DNA from: Flavobacteriaceae bacterium
Lineage (GTDB): Bacteria; Bacteroidota; Bacteroidia; Flavobacteriales; Flavobacteriaceae
DNA: 13,194 nucleotides
Direction: 5' to 3'
NCBI GenBank assembly: GCA_013214425.1
Contig: JABSPN010000021.1
Coordinates: 1-13,194, forward strand
Of the stretch, positions 1 to 7,374 are shown one piece after another. Under the pieces are notes generated by a model, which saw nothing but the letters and a program-made list of their open reading frames with translations, was not told the DNA's origin and made no database searches. The number at the start of each line of letters is the position of its first letter. Positions within the stretch are counted from its first letter, which is position 1. Both the position numbers and the translations under genes were made by a program.

Positions 1-1
1 A

Positions 2-760
2 CGCTCAGCTCTTGATGGAGTTGAAGCCATGAATAATATGGTCAATCTCTTACGTGAACACGTTCCCTCTGAAGCAAGGATTCATTATGTAATCACCAGC
101 GGTGGTGAAGCACCCAATGTTGTTCCTGAATTTGCTGAAGTATTTTATTATGTCCGTCATCCTGATATGAAACACGTAAAATCTATTTTTGAACGTGTTG
201 TTAAAACCGCTGAAGGCGCCGCTTTAGGAACTGGAACTAAAATGGAATATGAAGTCATTCACGGATTATACAATGTCCTTCCGAATGAAACATTAGCAAA
301 GAAAATGTATGCAAACCTAAAAACAGTAGGCGGAGTTAGTTATGATGAAAACGAAATTACTTTTGCTAAAGAAATTATGAAGACTTATGCCGAAATCAAT
401 CCAAAAATTGAAAATGCTTCGAAGGTCCAGCCTTATTTTGTTTCTTATAAAGGGCGAGGTGGTTCTACAGACGTTGGTGATGTAAGCTGGACCGTTCCTA
501 CTACCGGAATGAGATCAGCTACCTGGGTTCCTGGCACAACAGCTCATACCTGGCAAGCAGTAGCCGCTGGAGGAACAAGTATTGGTAAAAAAGGAATGAT
601 TGTCGCTGCAAAAACAATTAGTCTTACAGCAATTGATATCTATAAAAACCCTGAGCTCACTAAAACCGCGAAAGAAGAACTCTTAAAAATGCGTGGAGCC
701 GATTTTAAATATGAAGCTTTATTAGGAGATCGTAAACCTCCGTTGAATTACAGAGATTAA
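2..760 (+). CDS. M20-family amidohydrolase, AbgB-like (C-terminal part, 5' end outside window)
   Basis: The frame is open from base 2, before the first ATG at 29: the residues ahead of it (RSALDGVEAMNNMVN) already fit the family, so the gene continues off the left edge and ATG 29 is not the true start. The visible 252 codons resemble the C-terminal half of M20 metallopeptidases of the p-aminobenzoyl-glutamate hydrolase subunit B type. These are cytosolic or exported zinc amidases that cleave N-acyl amino acids or dipeptide-like amides. Seen in the sequence: the dimerisation/lid segment with IHYVITSGGEAPNVVP and YYVRHPD, the GSTDVGDVSW segment of the catalytic domain, and TTAHTWQAV, whose His should be the late metal ligand. 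The C-terminus (PPLNYRD, stop 758-760) looks natural. The substrate cannot be told. The adjacent gene is also from an amidohydrolase superfamily but is broken. Family assignment is firm; the AbgB label is by similarity only. Confidence 0.88.
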   Translation, partial: RSALDGVEAMNNMVNLLREHVPSEARIHYVITSGGEAPNVVPEFAEVFYYVRHPDMKHVKSIFERVVKTAEGAALGTGTKMEYEVIHGLYNVLPNETLAKKMYANLKTVGGVSYDENEITFAKEIMKTYAEINPKIENASKVQPYFVSYKGRGGSTDVGDVSWTVPTTGMRSATWVPGTTAHTWQAVAAGGTSIGKKGMIVAAKTISLTAIDIYKNPELTKTAKEELLKMRGADFKYEALLGDRKPPLNYRD

Positions 761-988
761 TTCAATTACATAATTAGAGAATGATCTAATAAATTAACAA
801 TTAGCACCATAAACACAAGATACTTTCAAATTTTATCGTGTCTGCCGCAGACATTGTTTGTACTATTTTTCAATTTTACATTAGCCATACCCCATCACCT
901 ACTGCCCAGAATTTGTTATAAATTCTCTATTTAACTAGGCAACTCATCATTTTTAGTTACTTTTAGTTATCCTTTTAATAAAACTAAA
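761..988. other. Intergenic region without a recognisable gene
   Basis: These 228 bases lie between the M20 gene and the decayed amidohydrolase. I find no exact TAnnTTTG promoter element; the nearest is TATTTTTC at 864-871 (7 of 8). A perfect 7-bp inverted repeat, AGAATTT (908-914) with AAATTCT (920-926), has a 5-base loop but no T-tract, so I do not call it a terminator. Two tandem decamers lie at 951-970 (listed separately). Confidence 0.5.
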
Positions 989-989
989 A
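951..989 (+). repeat. Tandem TTTTAGTTA decamers with a complementary arm at the start codon
   Basis: TTTTAGTTAC (951-960) is followed directly by TTTTAGTTAT (961-970). The last bases before the ATG, AACTAAAA (982-989), are the exact reverse complement of TTTTAGTT in either decamer. In RNA this could fold an AU-only hairpin covering the ribosome-entry region of the decayed amidohydrolase gene. The stem is weak, and in such AT-rich DNA chance is a real alternative. Confidence 0.35.
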
Positions 990-2591
990 TGAAGTACCTT
1001 CAATTAGGCTTACAACTGCTTTTATTTGCTGTAGTTTCTGCTCAAGCTCAAGATAAAAAAGATGATAAAAAATGGGAAGTCTATGATCCGTATCCTAGTG
1101 ATTGGAAATTTAATGATGTCAACCTAAATACAGATGAAGGAACCTGGATGAATCTTGATGTAAGCCCAGATGGAAAGCAAATCGTTTTTGATATGTTAGG
1201 CGATATTTATATCATGCCTAGTTCAGGGGGAAAAGCCAACATACTTCGTAGTGGGCTTCCATATGAAGTGCAGCCGCGTTTTAGTCCAGATGGTAAAAAA
1301 ATTGCCTTTACCAATGCTCGAATCATTACAATGGAAGGAAAACAGGTGATTGAAAATGGAACTATTGTTATTAACGGCAATAGGATTGAAGCTTTAGGAA
1401 AAGCTTCTGATGTTGAGGTTCCTGGAAACGTAAAAGTATATGACGTTTCAGGAAAAACCATTATGCCAGGATTAGTTGATGCTCATGCGCACATTGGAGC
1501 TTTCCGTTACGGTTTGAGCACTCAAAAGCACTGGCAATTCTATGCTAATTTAGCCTTTGGGGTAACCACAGCTCATGATCCTTCTGCGCATACAGAGACC
1601 GTATTCACATTAGCTGAATTACAAAAAAGTGATGAGACCGTAGGTCCAAGATTATTTTCTACTGGTTTCATTCTTTATGGAGCCAATGGAGATTTTAAAG
1701 CCGTGATCAATAGCTTAGACGACGCCCGTTCTGCTATTAGAAGAACAAAGGCTTTTGGAGCGCAATCGTTAAAAAGTTATAATCAGCCCAGAAGAGAGCA
1801 ACGTCAGCAAGTGATGTTAGCAGCTAAAGAATTAGGCATTAATGTGGTTCCTGAAGGAGGATCGACTTATAATCATAACATGTCAATGATTTTTGACGGA
1901 CATACAGATGTGGAGCACAATATTCCAATTGTACCTGTTTACAAAGACGTATTAACATTTTGGAAAAACTCTAAGACAGGATATACCCCTACGCTTATTG
2001 TAAATTACGCCGGAATGAGTGGAGAATATTATTGGTATCAGAAAACTAATGTTTGGGAGAATGAAACATTATTAAAATATACTCCCAGACATATTATTGA
2101 CTCTTGTGCACGACACAGAACGATGGTTCCTGGGGAAGAATATGAAAACGGACATATCCTCACTTCTAAAAGCTGTAAAGCTTTAGCTGATATAGTAGTT
2201 AAAGTAAATATGGGAGCCCACGGACAACTACAAGGTCTTGGTGCTCATTGGGAAACCTGGTAATATGGAAGCACTTCAGGCAGCAACCATTATCGGAGCT
2301 GAGTATATTGGTGCGGATAATGATATCGGTTCACTTAAAATTGGTAAACTAGCTGATTTGATTGTATTGGATAAGAATCCGCTTGAAAACATTCAAAACA
2401 CTAATTCTGTAAAATACACCATGGTAAATGGGCGTCTGTACGACATCGACACAATGAATGAAATTGGAAACGAACCTAAAGAAAGAGGTTAGTTTTACTG
2501 GGAAAACAATAAATACAACGCAGCTTTCCCTTGGCACGAAGCGAGTAATAGCTTTACTCGTCCGGGATGTGGCTGTAGAGCAGGGCATTAA
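989..2591 (+). pseudogene. Decayed TolB-propeller/amidohydrolase-family secreted protein
   Basis: The start at 989 encodes a signal peptide (MKYLQLGLQLLLFAVVSAQA). Residues about 45-108 carry TolB/PD40-type propeller strands (LDVSPDGKQIVF, then FSPDGKKIAFT). The frame then passes directly into an amidohydrolase domain: NARIIT, the metal-binding HxH in GLVDAHAHIG (H166, H168), SLKSYNQPRREQRQQV, DGHTDVEHN, and MGAHGQLQGLGAHWE. From my knowledge of the family, intact members are about 1000 residues or more with a full propeller between these parts, so several hundred codons are missing in frame near 1289-1312. A second lesion follows GAHWETW: TAA at 2261-2263, while the homologous text resumes one frame over as NMEALQAATIIGAEYIG and GKLADLIVLDKNPLENI. 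A third is TAG at 2490-2492, after which the same frame still reads FYWENNKYNAAFPW and ends CGCRAGH, TAA at 2589-2591. Intact relatives are probably periplasmic; this copy is unlikely to work. An intact paralogue may exist elsewhere. Confidence 0.88.
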
Positions 2592-2600
2592 AGTTTGAGT

Positions 2601-2702
2601 AAATTTGTCAAACTGAGCCCGTCGAAGTTATAGACAAATTTGTATCGAGATATTATTCAATTACTTCTCGATACATCCCAAATAATTTGGAACACTCGAA
2701 GT
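2601..2702. repeat. Intergenic hairpin element of the Bacteroidota dispersed type
   Basis: Two inverted repeats lie in series: AAATTTGTC (2601-2609) with GACAAATTT (2633-2641), and TGTATCGAGA (2641-2650) with TCTCGATACA (2666-2675), both perfect. Between and after them are GTCGAAGT (2621-2628) and CTCGAAGT (2695-2702), a near direct repeat. From memory, phrases such as CTGAGCCCGTCGAAG and TATCGAGA recur in intergenic regions of many Bacteroidota genomes, so I read this as one copy of a dispersed, non-coding family. It starts right after the original stop of the decayed amidohydrolase and ends about 20 bases before the phosphatase gene. It has no T-tract, so a classic terminator role is doubtful. 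Confidence 0.6.
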
Positions 2703-2723
2703 AACGTTTAAAAAATTACCTAT

Positions 2724-3203
2724 ATGAAAAAAATACCTTTATTATTACTCGTCATTTGTTTTTCCTTTACAGGAAGTCAAATACAGCCTGAAGCTGTTAT
2801 TCAGGAGAAAACCACTTATTACTTTGTTCGTCATGCAGAAAAAGTAGTGAGCAAAACCAATAGGGATCCAGAATTACAACCCAAAGGTGAATTACGAGCA
2901 CATAAATGGGCCAGAGTTCTAAAGAATATAAAACTCGATGCAGTGTATTCTACCAACTACAAACGTACGATGGCCACTGCACAGCCAACTGCTGAAAGTA
3001 AGGGTTTATCTATTACTATCTATCATCCTACAGAAATTGATTACGAACAATTCAAAAAAGATACGAAAGGAAAATCAGTTTTAGTGGTAGGGCATAGCAA
3101 TACCATTCCTGGTTTTGTCAATAAAATGATTGGTAAAGATAATTTATATATCGTTGAACTTGTTGACAATATGATTAGTGATCAGGTGTTGTATATTGAT
3201 TAG
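2724..3203 (+). CDS. Exported histidine phosphatase family protein (SixA/PGM-like)
   Basis: The 159-residue product starts with a signal peptide (MKKIPLLLLVICFSFTGSQ), so it acts in the periplasm or is surface-anchored. The histidine-phosphatase signature is complete in outline. YFVRHAEK holds the catalytic Arg36-His37 pair (the His forms the phospho-enzyme). YSTNYKRTMATA holds the second conserved Arg at 81. VVGHSNTIPG holds the second catalytic His at 124. The length is that of the compact SixA-type branch, without a long cap insertion. Members remove phosphate from proteins or small molecules, and the substrate cannot be inferred. It stands alone between two intergenic hairpin elements. 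No Shine-Dalgarno is visible and no terminator of its own was found. Family assignment is firm. Confidence 0.9.
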   Translation: MKKIPLLLLVICFSFTGSQIQPEAVIQEKTTYYFVRHAEKVVSKTNRDPELQPKGELRAHKWARVLKNIKLDAVYSTNYKRTMATAQPTAESKGLSITIYHPTEIDYEQFKKDTKGKSVLVVGHSNTIPGFVNKMIGKDNLYIVELVDNMISDQVLYID

Positions 3204-3317
3204 TTAACAAACCCATAGCCCCTATTGTGGCTCAGCTAAAGCTTCAACGACATGCGGAAAGAAGAAATTGTTAGGATAATGTTGTCTTCTTGATAGAATG
3301 AAAACTCATCATTCTTT

Positions 3318-3363
3318 AACATCTTATCTCCTCCCTTCTTGAGAAGGTAGGGGGTAAAATGTT
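3318..3363. repeat. Long imperfect inverted repeat
   Basis: AACATCTTATCTCCTCCCTT (3318-3337) can pair with AAGGTAGGGGGTAAAATGTT (3344-3363) over about 20 positions with two mismatches and several G-T pairs, closed by TCTTGA. CTCC...GGGG hairpins of this form are frequent between genes in Bacteroidota, in my experience. No T-tract follows on either strand, so I do not call it a terminator. It lies in the 288-base gap between the convergent phosphatase and outer-membrane genes, which otherwise holds only the terminator at 3426-3447. Confidence 0.5.
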
Positions 3364-3417
3364 GAAAATCAGAGGTATTTTTTTGAATATTGTCAACTAG
3401 AATAACAAATTTAATTC

Positions 3418-3447
3418 ATAATAAAAACCACCTATTTCGAGGTGGTT
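3418..3447 (-). terminator. Rho-independent terminator of the outer-membrane operon
   Basis: On the minus strand, AACCACCT pairs perfectly with AGGTGGTT (plus-strand arms 3426-3433 and 3440-3447, loop of six). It is followed by TTTATTAT, a short U-tract. It lies 45 bases past the stop of the barrel gene at 3492. The plus-strand reading has no T-run after the stem, so its direction is minus. Confidence 0.8.
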
Positions 3448-3491
3448 CATAATTGAAATTCTTAACATCCCAAAGCATGTTAAGGCCATTT

Positions 3492-6206
3492 CTATAAATC
3501 ATATTTTATTGAGAACACTAAGTATCTTGGCTGAACTCTATACGATGAACTTGTATTAAAGAACTGATTAAAACTCGCCTCGTTGATATCTTTTGTATTC
3601 AATAAGTTCGTTACTCCCAGTTTAAATTCCCAAGACGACTCTGGCTTTTGGTAGAATAAATTGGCATCTACAAATGAATACTGATTCTCTTGTGTGTTGT
3701 TCTTATCTGAGAAATTATTAAATGTATAATCTGCGGTAAAAATAAAGTTCTTAAAGATCGTGGCGTCAAACTTAATAAACGGACTATGGGTTGTAAACAC
3801 ATTAGCATTAGTTACGTTATCAAAATCGTTTACTGTTAAGTTATATCCTACCTCAACATTTGGCGCTTCTCTGAATGTAGTCGCCGCACTTAATCTATAA
3901 TTCTGTACTAAAGATTCAGAAGTTCTAAAGGCTTCAACACCTAAATCATCTCTAATTATGTTATTCAACTTCGAATAGGTTAACGAAGCTCTTAATGACC
4001 CTTTAAACTTTCCAAAAGTTCTTCCGAAGCGTCCTAAAGCAGTTAAGGTTTCATCGGCTAAATTCGAGTTGATTGGCTGAGAACTTTGCGTAATTCCATC
4101 GATTACAGTTCTATTTTTAATCGCATCGTCTTTTTTGTTGTAGGTAATCGTTCCGAAGATATTAGTATAATTAAACATGTTAAAACTAAAGTAGTTTAAT
4201 GAGTAATTGTGATATAAGGCACTTTCCAGATTTCTATTACCCGCAAATAAAGAGTTAAAATTATTAAAGATAAACCCTTCTGCCAATTGATTGACATTCG
4301 TAAATTCTCGAGTCATCGAATAGTTAAAACGTAAATTCTCCGACTTTTTAAAGTCTAACTTAATAAAAGCATCTGGTAATAAGGCAAATAATTCGTCTTT
4401 TACTTCTGAACCTAATTGCTCGTTCTTTCCTACATAACTATGTAAACTCACTCCGGGATTGAATGTGAATTTACCTGCAATGAACTTATAATGTACTCCT
4501 AAGAACAAATCAGAGAAATTGTATTGTACATCGTTATTATCTTCTGGGTCATTAAAATCTAAATCAGTTCCGTTGTCTAAAATCTGATAAATATGTGAAT
4601 TAAAGTCCTGACGACTTAAAATACTTCCTGCAGTAAAGTTTAAGTTATTTCTATCGTTTAACACATAATAGTAATCGAACTTAGCATCTAAACGGTTGGT
4701 TTTTATTCTTCTCTCCTGATTGATATCAAATTGTGACTGAGTTGGATCAAATGGTAAACTCACGAAAGGCTGTTGCTCCCTAATTGCATTATAAAACGGA
4801 TCCTCATCTTGCCATAAGTGCTGTGCCTCTATAGCAAATACATGCTTAGCTGAATTGGAATTATAGTAGTTGATATTCTGATTGATCGAGAATGGTCTCT
4901 GCTCATCTCTTGTCATGATATTATCTGGATTTGTCGGGTCTTCTGAAGACACTACAAATACATTCTCCATCTCTTCTTGTCGCGACACTTTTAAGAAAGC
5001 ATCATAATCAAACTGAACACTTGTTTTAGGTTTATAACTAGAACTTAACTTTAATAATCCTAAATCTGTACGTTGCTCTGTATCGGTAACACGATCTTCA
5101 ACAGCATTTGACTCAATGTAGGTTGTTTGGGCAACACGAGCTAAATCTGTTGAGTTTCCTGAATAGATTCCGAAACCGCTTAAAGTCCAAGTCTTATTTG
5201 GTGACACACTGAAGTTTGCCGCTCCGAATTGCGACACAACACGTTCTGCTCTATTGTTTGTTAAAAACGACAACCCTAACTGATTGGCTGAAGTTTGTAA
5301 GGTAGTACCGCCTTTTCTAGTTACATTTTTAAATCCACCAGTAAAATTAAAGTAATCTCTAATTGTGAACGGAATGGCTCCAATGTTATTAAAGTCAGTA
5401 ATAATATTGATACTATACTCAGGACTATAATAGAATAGCTTTGGATGAACAATATATAAACCTTCATCTTCCGAAGAAAGTCCACCACCCGCAGTTAAAT
5501 CCCCAAACCAGAAGTTTTTCTTTCCTTCTTTTAATTTGATATTTAAGGCTACATTATCTGAGTTATCTGTCACTCCGCTTAAGGCACTTACCTCGCTGTG
5601 ATTTCGTAATACTTCTATCTTATCTAAAGCATTGGCCGGAATATTTTTAGTAGCTAGTTTAGAATCTCCATCGAAGAAATCTTTTCCTTCTACCATTACT
5701 TTGGAAACCTTTTTCCCTTCTACTTCGACTTCTCCATCTTCATTGACCTCAACTCCGGGAAGTTTTTTCAGAACATCTCCTAATTTTTTCTCGGTTCCGT
5801 TGGTAAATGAATCCGAATTGTAGACAATGGTATCTCCTTTAATAGAAACTGGCATCTCGTAAACAACCTCAACTTCATCAAGCGCGTTGCTATCTTCTTC
5901 CATGATGATGTCTCGTTTCACATCTTGATCTTTCATATCAATCACAAAAGACTTGGCTTTATAGCCTAAATAAGTAATCTTTACTTCGTAAGATTTGTTA
6001 GCATCTACAGTTAACTTGTATTGTCCCTTGTCGCCAGTAATTCCATAAGCATCTAAGCCTTTGGTTTCTTGGTTTACTGCAATTACATTGGCATATTCAA
6101 GTGAATTACCAATACTATCTTTTACTACCCCTTCAATTTTTACTCGTTGTGCCGAAACGGCAATAGAAAACAAGCCTACTAAAAGGATTATGATATTCTT
6201 GTTCAT
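3492..6206 (-). CDS. Outer-membrane beta-barrel protein with carboxypeptidase-regulatory and plug-like domains (TonB-receptor type)
   Basis: The protein has 904 residues. A signal peptide (about 1-19, ending AVSAQ) is followed by a carboxypeptidase-regulatory-like beta-sandwich (about 22-105: VKIEGVVKDSIGNSLEYANV, then GQYKLTVDANKSYEVKITYLGYK). A plug-like domain follows (about 110-230, with GDTIVYNSDSFTNGTEKKLG, LKKLPGVEVNEDGEVEVEGK, VMVEGKDFFDGD and IPANALDKIEVLRN). The rest is rich in alternating aromatic strands typical of a large barrel, ending YLVFSIKYDL. This is the architecture of the Bacteroidota outer-membrane barrel family annotated as TonB-dependent receptor. It should sit in the outer membrane. 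The cargo is not known, and no SusD-like partner is present, so glycan uptake is not suggested. The 50-base gap after the GLPGLI gene, with no promoter-like element in it, makes a two-gene operon likely; pairs of this kind are common in Flavobacteriia. A terminator follows. Confidence 0.9.
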   Translation of the reverse strand: MNKNIIILLVGLFSIAVSAQRVKIEGVVKDSIGNSLEYANVIAVNQETKGLDAYGITGDKGQYKLTVDANKSYEVKITYLGYKAKSFVIDMKDQDVKRDIIMEEDSNALDEVEVVYEMPVSIKGDTIVYNSDSFTNGTEKKLGDVLKKLPGVEVNEDGEVEVEGKKVSKVMVEGKDFFDGDSKLATKNIPANALDKIEVLRNHSEVSALSGVTDNSDNVALNIKLKEGKKNFWFGDLTAGGGLSSEDEGLYIVHPKLFYYSPEYSINIITDFNNIGAIPFTIRDYFNFTGGFKNVTRKGGTTLQTSANQLGLSFLTNNRAERVVSQFGAANFSVSPNKTWTLSGFGIYSGNSTDLARVAQTTYIESNAVEDRVTDTEQRTDLGLLKLSSSYKPKTSVQFDYDAFLKVSRQEEMENVFVVSSEDPTNPDNIMTRDEQRPFSINQNINYYNSNSAKHVFAIEAQHLWQDEDPFYNAIREQQPFVSLPFDPTQSQFDINQERRIKTNRLDAKFDYYYVLNDRNNLNFTAGSILSRQDFNSHIYQILDNGTDLDFNDPEDNNDVQYNFSDLFLGVHYKFIAGKFTFNPGVSLHSYVGKNEQLGSEVKDELFALLPDAFIKLDFKKSENLRFNYSMTREFTNVNQLAEGFIFNNFNSLFAGNRNLESALYHNYSLNYFSFNMFNYTNIFGTITYNKKDDAIKNRTVIDGITQSSQPINSNLADETLTALGRFGRTFGKFKGSLRASLTYSKLNNIIRDDLGVEAFRTSESLVQNYRLSAATTFREAPNVEVGYNLTVNDFDNVTNANVFTTHSPFIKFDATIFKNFIFTADYTFNNFSDKNNTQENQYSFVDANLFYQKPESSWEFKLGVTNLLNTKDINEASFNQFFNTSSSYRVQPRYLVFSIKYDL

Positions 6207-6256
6207 CTGGTGAATTTTTTTTAAAAAAGTTTGGAATTTAGTTTTAGAAAACGTGA

Positions 6257-7213
6257 TTATTTACCACCCATTCTGAATCCGCCACCGCCTCTACGACCAG
6301 ACCCTCTTCCCCATCTTTCTCTCATTTCTTCCATCTTGTCTTTAACGATTTTATCGAACTCTTTTTGTGTTACTTCTTTACCTTTATCTGGAGCATTGAT
6401 CTCCGATTTTTCTTTTGGGTTCATGACTATTTTAGAACATACAATAGTTGTTTGTCCTGCACTAACCTCTAATATTAACCCTGGTAATCCCCAGTATTCT
6501 CCAGGCCCTTGGTTTAATGGTACTTCAGGAGTATACCAAGCAGTTACTGTTACCTCTTTTGGTATCTCAACATCTTCACTTAATACTTTTACATTTCCCT
6601 CTTCTTCTGCTGTATCTTCTCCCTCAGCTTTTTCAGTTTCTTCTACTTTTTCATCTTCATTTTTCTCTCCCTCTGTTTTCTCTCCCTCTTTTCCTCTTGG
6701 TCCTTTTCCTTTTTTTCTGGCTCTCATGTTGGTGATGTCGAATTCACTTACCTTTTTAGTAGCGGTAGCTTTATAACAAGTATAGTTTCCTATTTTCTTT
6801 GTTTCGCTACCTAATTTCCAGTCTAAAGTTTTTAATTCATCTTTAATCAGGAACATTTTTCCGAACACTTCTCTTTGATCTGCATAAGTTCCCTCCTGAA
6901 CATTTTTATACAGCTTCCCACTTGAAAAGTTCATCATTTTCATCCATCCTCCTCCTTGTCCTGGGGCATCTAACTTTTCTTGTTCTGCATAAATACTTCC
7001 TTTTCTATCAAAGTTTAACTCGTAAGTCTTCTCAAAAGCCTTAGCCATTCTTTCTTTGATCATTTTCTTCATTTCTTCGGTCATCTCTCTACCTCCAAAA
7101 TCTCCCATATCAATATTGGTCTTGCTTTCATAAACAGCCATACCCTGAAAGTTCTGTGCTACAGCTCCTACAGTAAATAATATACAAACAAGTACTAGTG
7201 TAAATTTTCTCAT
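6257..7213 (-). CDS. GLPGLI family secreted protein
   Basis: The 318-residue protein has a signal peptide (MRKFTLVLVCILFTVGAVAQ). The family's name-giving motif lies in YWGLPGLILEV, with GLPGLI at residues 242-247. Other typical family text includes an early FQGMAVYESKT strand, KLYKNVQEGTYADQREVFGKMFLI, IGNYTCYKATATKK, and VTAWYTPEVPLNQGPGEYWG. The function of the family is unknown; members are exported and usually sit next to outer-membrane barrels. Two oddities are visible. Residues about 164-207 are a low-complexity Lys/Glu/Gly stretch inserted between the IGNYTCYKA region and the ITAWYTPE-like strand. The tail from Trp301 is Gly/Arg-rich. The protein is therefore longer than the roughly 250-290 residues I expect. 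It is the first gene of the operon with the barrel protein, downstream of a tandem-repeat promoter shared with the kinase gene. A metal-related role is sometimes guessed, but nothing here shows it. Confidence 0.92.
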   Translation of the reverse strand: MRKFTLVLVCILFTVGAVAQNFQGMAVYESKTNIDMGDFGGREMTEEMKKMIKERMAKAFEKTYELNFDRKGSIYAEQEKLDAPGQGGGWMKMMNFSSGKLYKNVQEGTYADQREVFGKMFLIKDELKTLDWKLGSETKKIGNYTCYKATATKKVSEFDITNMRARKKGKGPRGKEGEKTEGEKNEDEKVEETEKAEGEDTAEEEGNVKVLSEDVEIPKEVTVTAWYTPEVPLNQGPGEYWGLPGLILEVSAGQTTIVCSKIVMNPKEKSEINAPDKGKEVTQKEFDKIVKDKMEEMRERWGRGSGRRGGGGFRMGGK

Positions 7214-7278
7214 AATATTTATTTTCTAATTAAAAAACCTTGTTTTTAAGACGATTAAATTCAAGATTTGTTACAAGG

Positions 7279-7286
7279 CAAAATTG
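7279..7286 (-). promoter_or_regulatory. Candidate -7 element for the GLPGLI operon
   Basis: On the minus strand, CAATTTTG matches the Bacteroidota -7 consensus TAnnTTTG at seven of eight positions. It would start transcription near 7272, leaving a leader of about 60 bases before the ATG at 7213. The region 19-25 bases upstream of it overlaps the first GTTAA repeat, which is where an activator of the OmpR/PhoB type usually sits. This is inference from a motif with one mismatch. Confidence 0.4.
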
Positions 7287-7308
7287 AGAAATTTTAAAAT
7301 ACGCTAAA

Positions 7309-7338
7309 GTTAACTAGTGTTAACTTGTGTTAAGCACT
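7309..7338. promoter_or_regulatory. Three tandem 10-bp repeats, putative response-regulator operator
   Basis: GTTAACTAGT (7309-7318), GTTAACTTGT (7319-7328) and GTTAAGCACT (7329-7338) follow each other without gaps. The first six bases are identical in two copies and differ by one in the third. Direct repeats spaced about one helical turn are the usual targets of OmpR/PhoB-type winged-helix regulators, and such a regulator is encoded by the second gene to the right. The repeats lie in the 161-base region between divergent starts at 7213 and 7375. They are roughly 37-66 bases upstream of the predicted GLPGLI-operon start and 25 bases upstream of the kinase -7 element. The repeat itself is observed; the binding protein is inferred. 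Confidence 0.65.
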
Positions 7339-7362
7339 ATCTAATTTTAAAAATTGACTCTG

Positions 7363-7370
7363 TATTTTTG
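7363..7370 (+). promoter_or_regulatory. -7 promoter element of the kinase/regulator operon
   Basis: TATTTTTG is an exact match to TAnnTTTG. It ends only four bases before the ATG at 7375, so the transcript would begin at or within a few bases of the start codon, implying a leaderless message. I do not see a convincing -33 TTG element at the usual 19-21 base spacing, which would fit activator dependence on the repeats upstream. Confidence 0.5.
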
Positions 7371-7374
7371 ACCC

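Noticed and set aside
2255..2267. Programmed ribosomal frameshift
   Set aside because: No slippery heptamer; coding text is missing at the site and there is a further nonsense codon and internal deletion, so gene decay explains it better.
2238..2492. Separate small gene starting at 2238
   Set aside because: From 2262 on it is the out-of-frame continuation of the amidohydrolase domain; the first codons are the upstream gene read in the wrong frame.
3236..3322. Minus-strand 28-codon frame (MLKNDEFSFYQEDN...)
   Set aside because: Too short, overlaps the hairpin element, and has no promoter or family resemblance; could be a fragment inside a dispersed repeat but not supportable as a gene.
6231..6776. 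Long open frame on the plus strand opposite the GLPGLI gene
   Set aside because: Its Ser/Pro/Phe-rich product is the antisense of the Lys/Glu-rich and Gly/Arg-rich segments; no homology pattern, start context or promoter.
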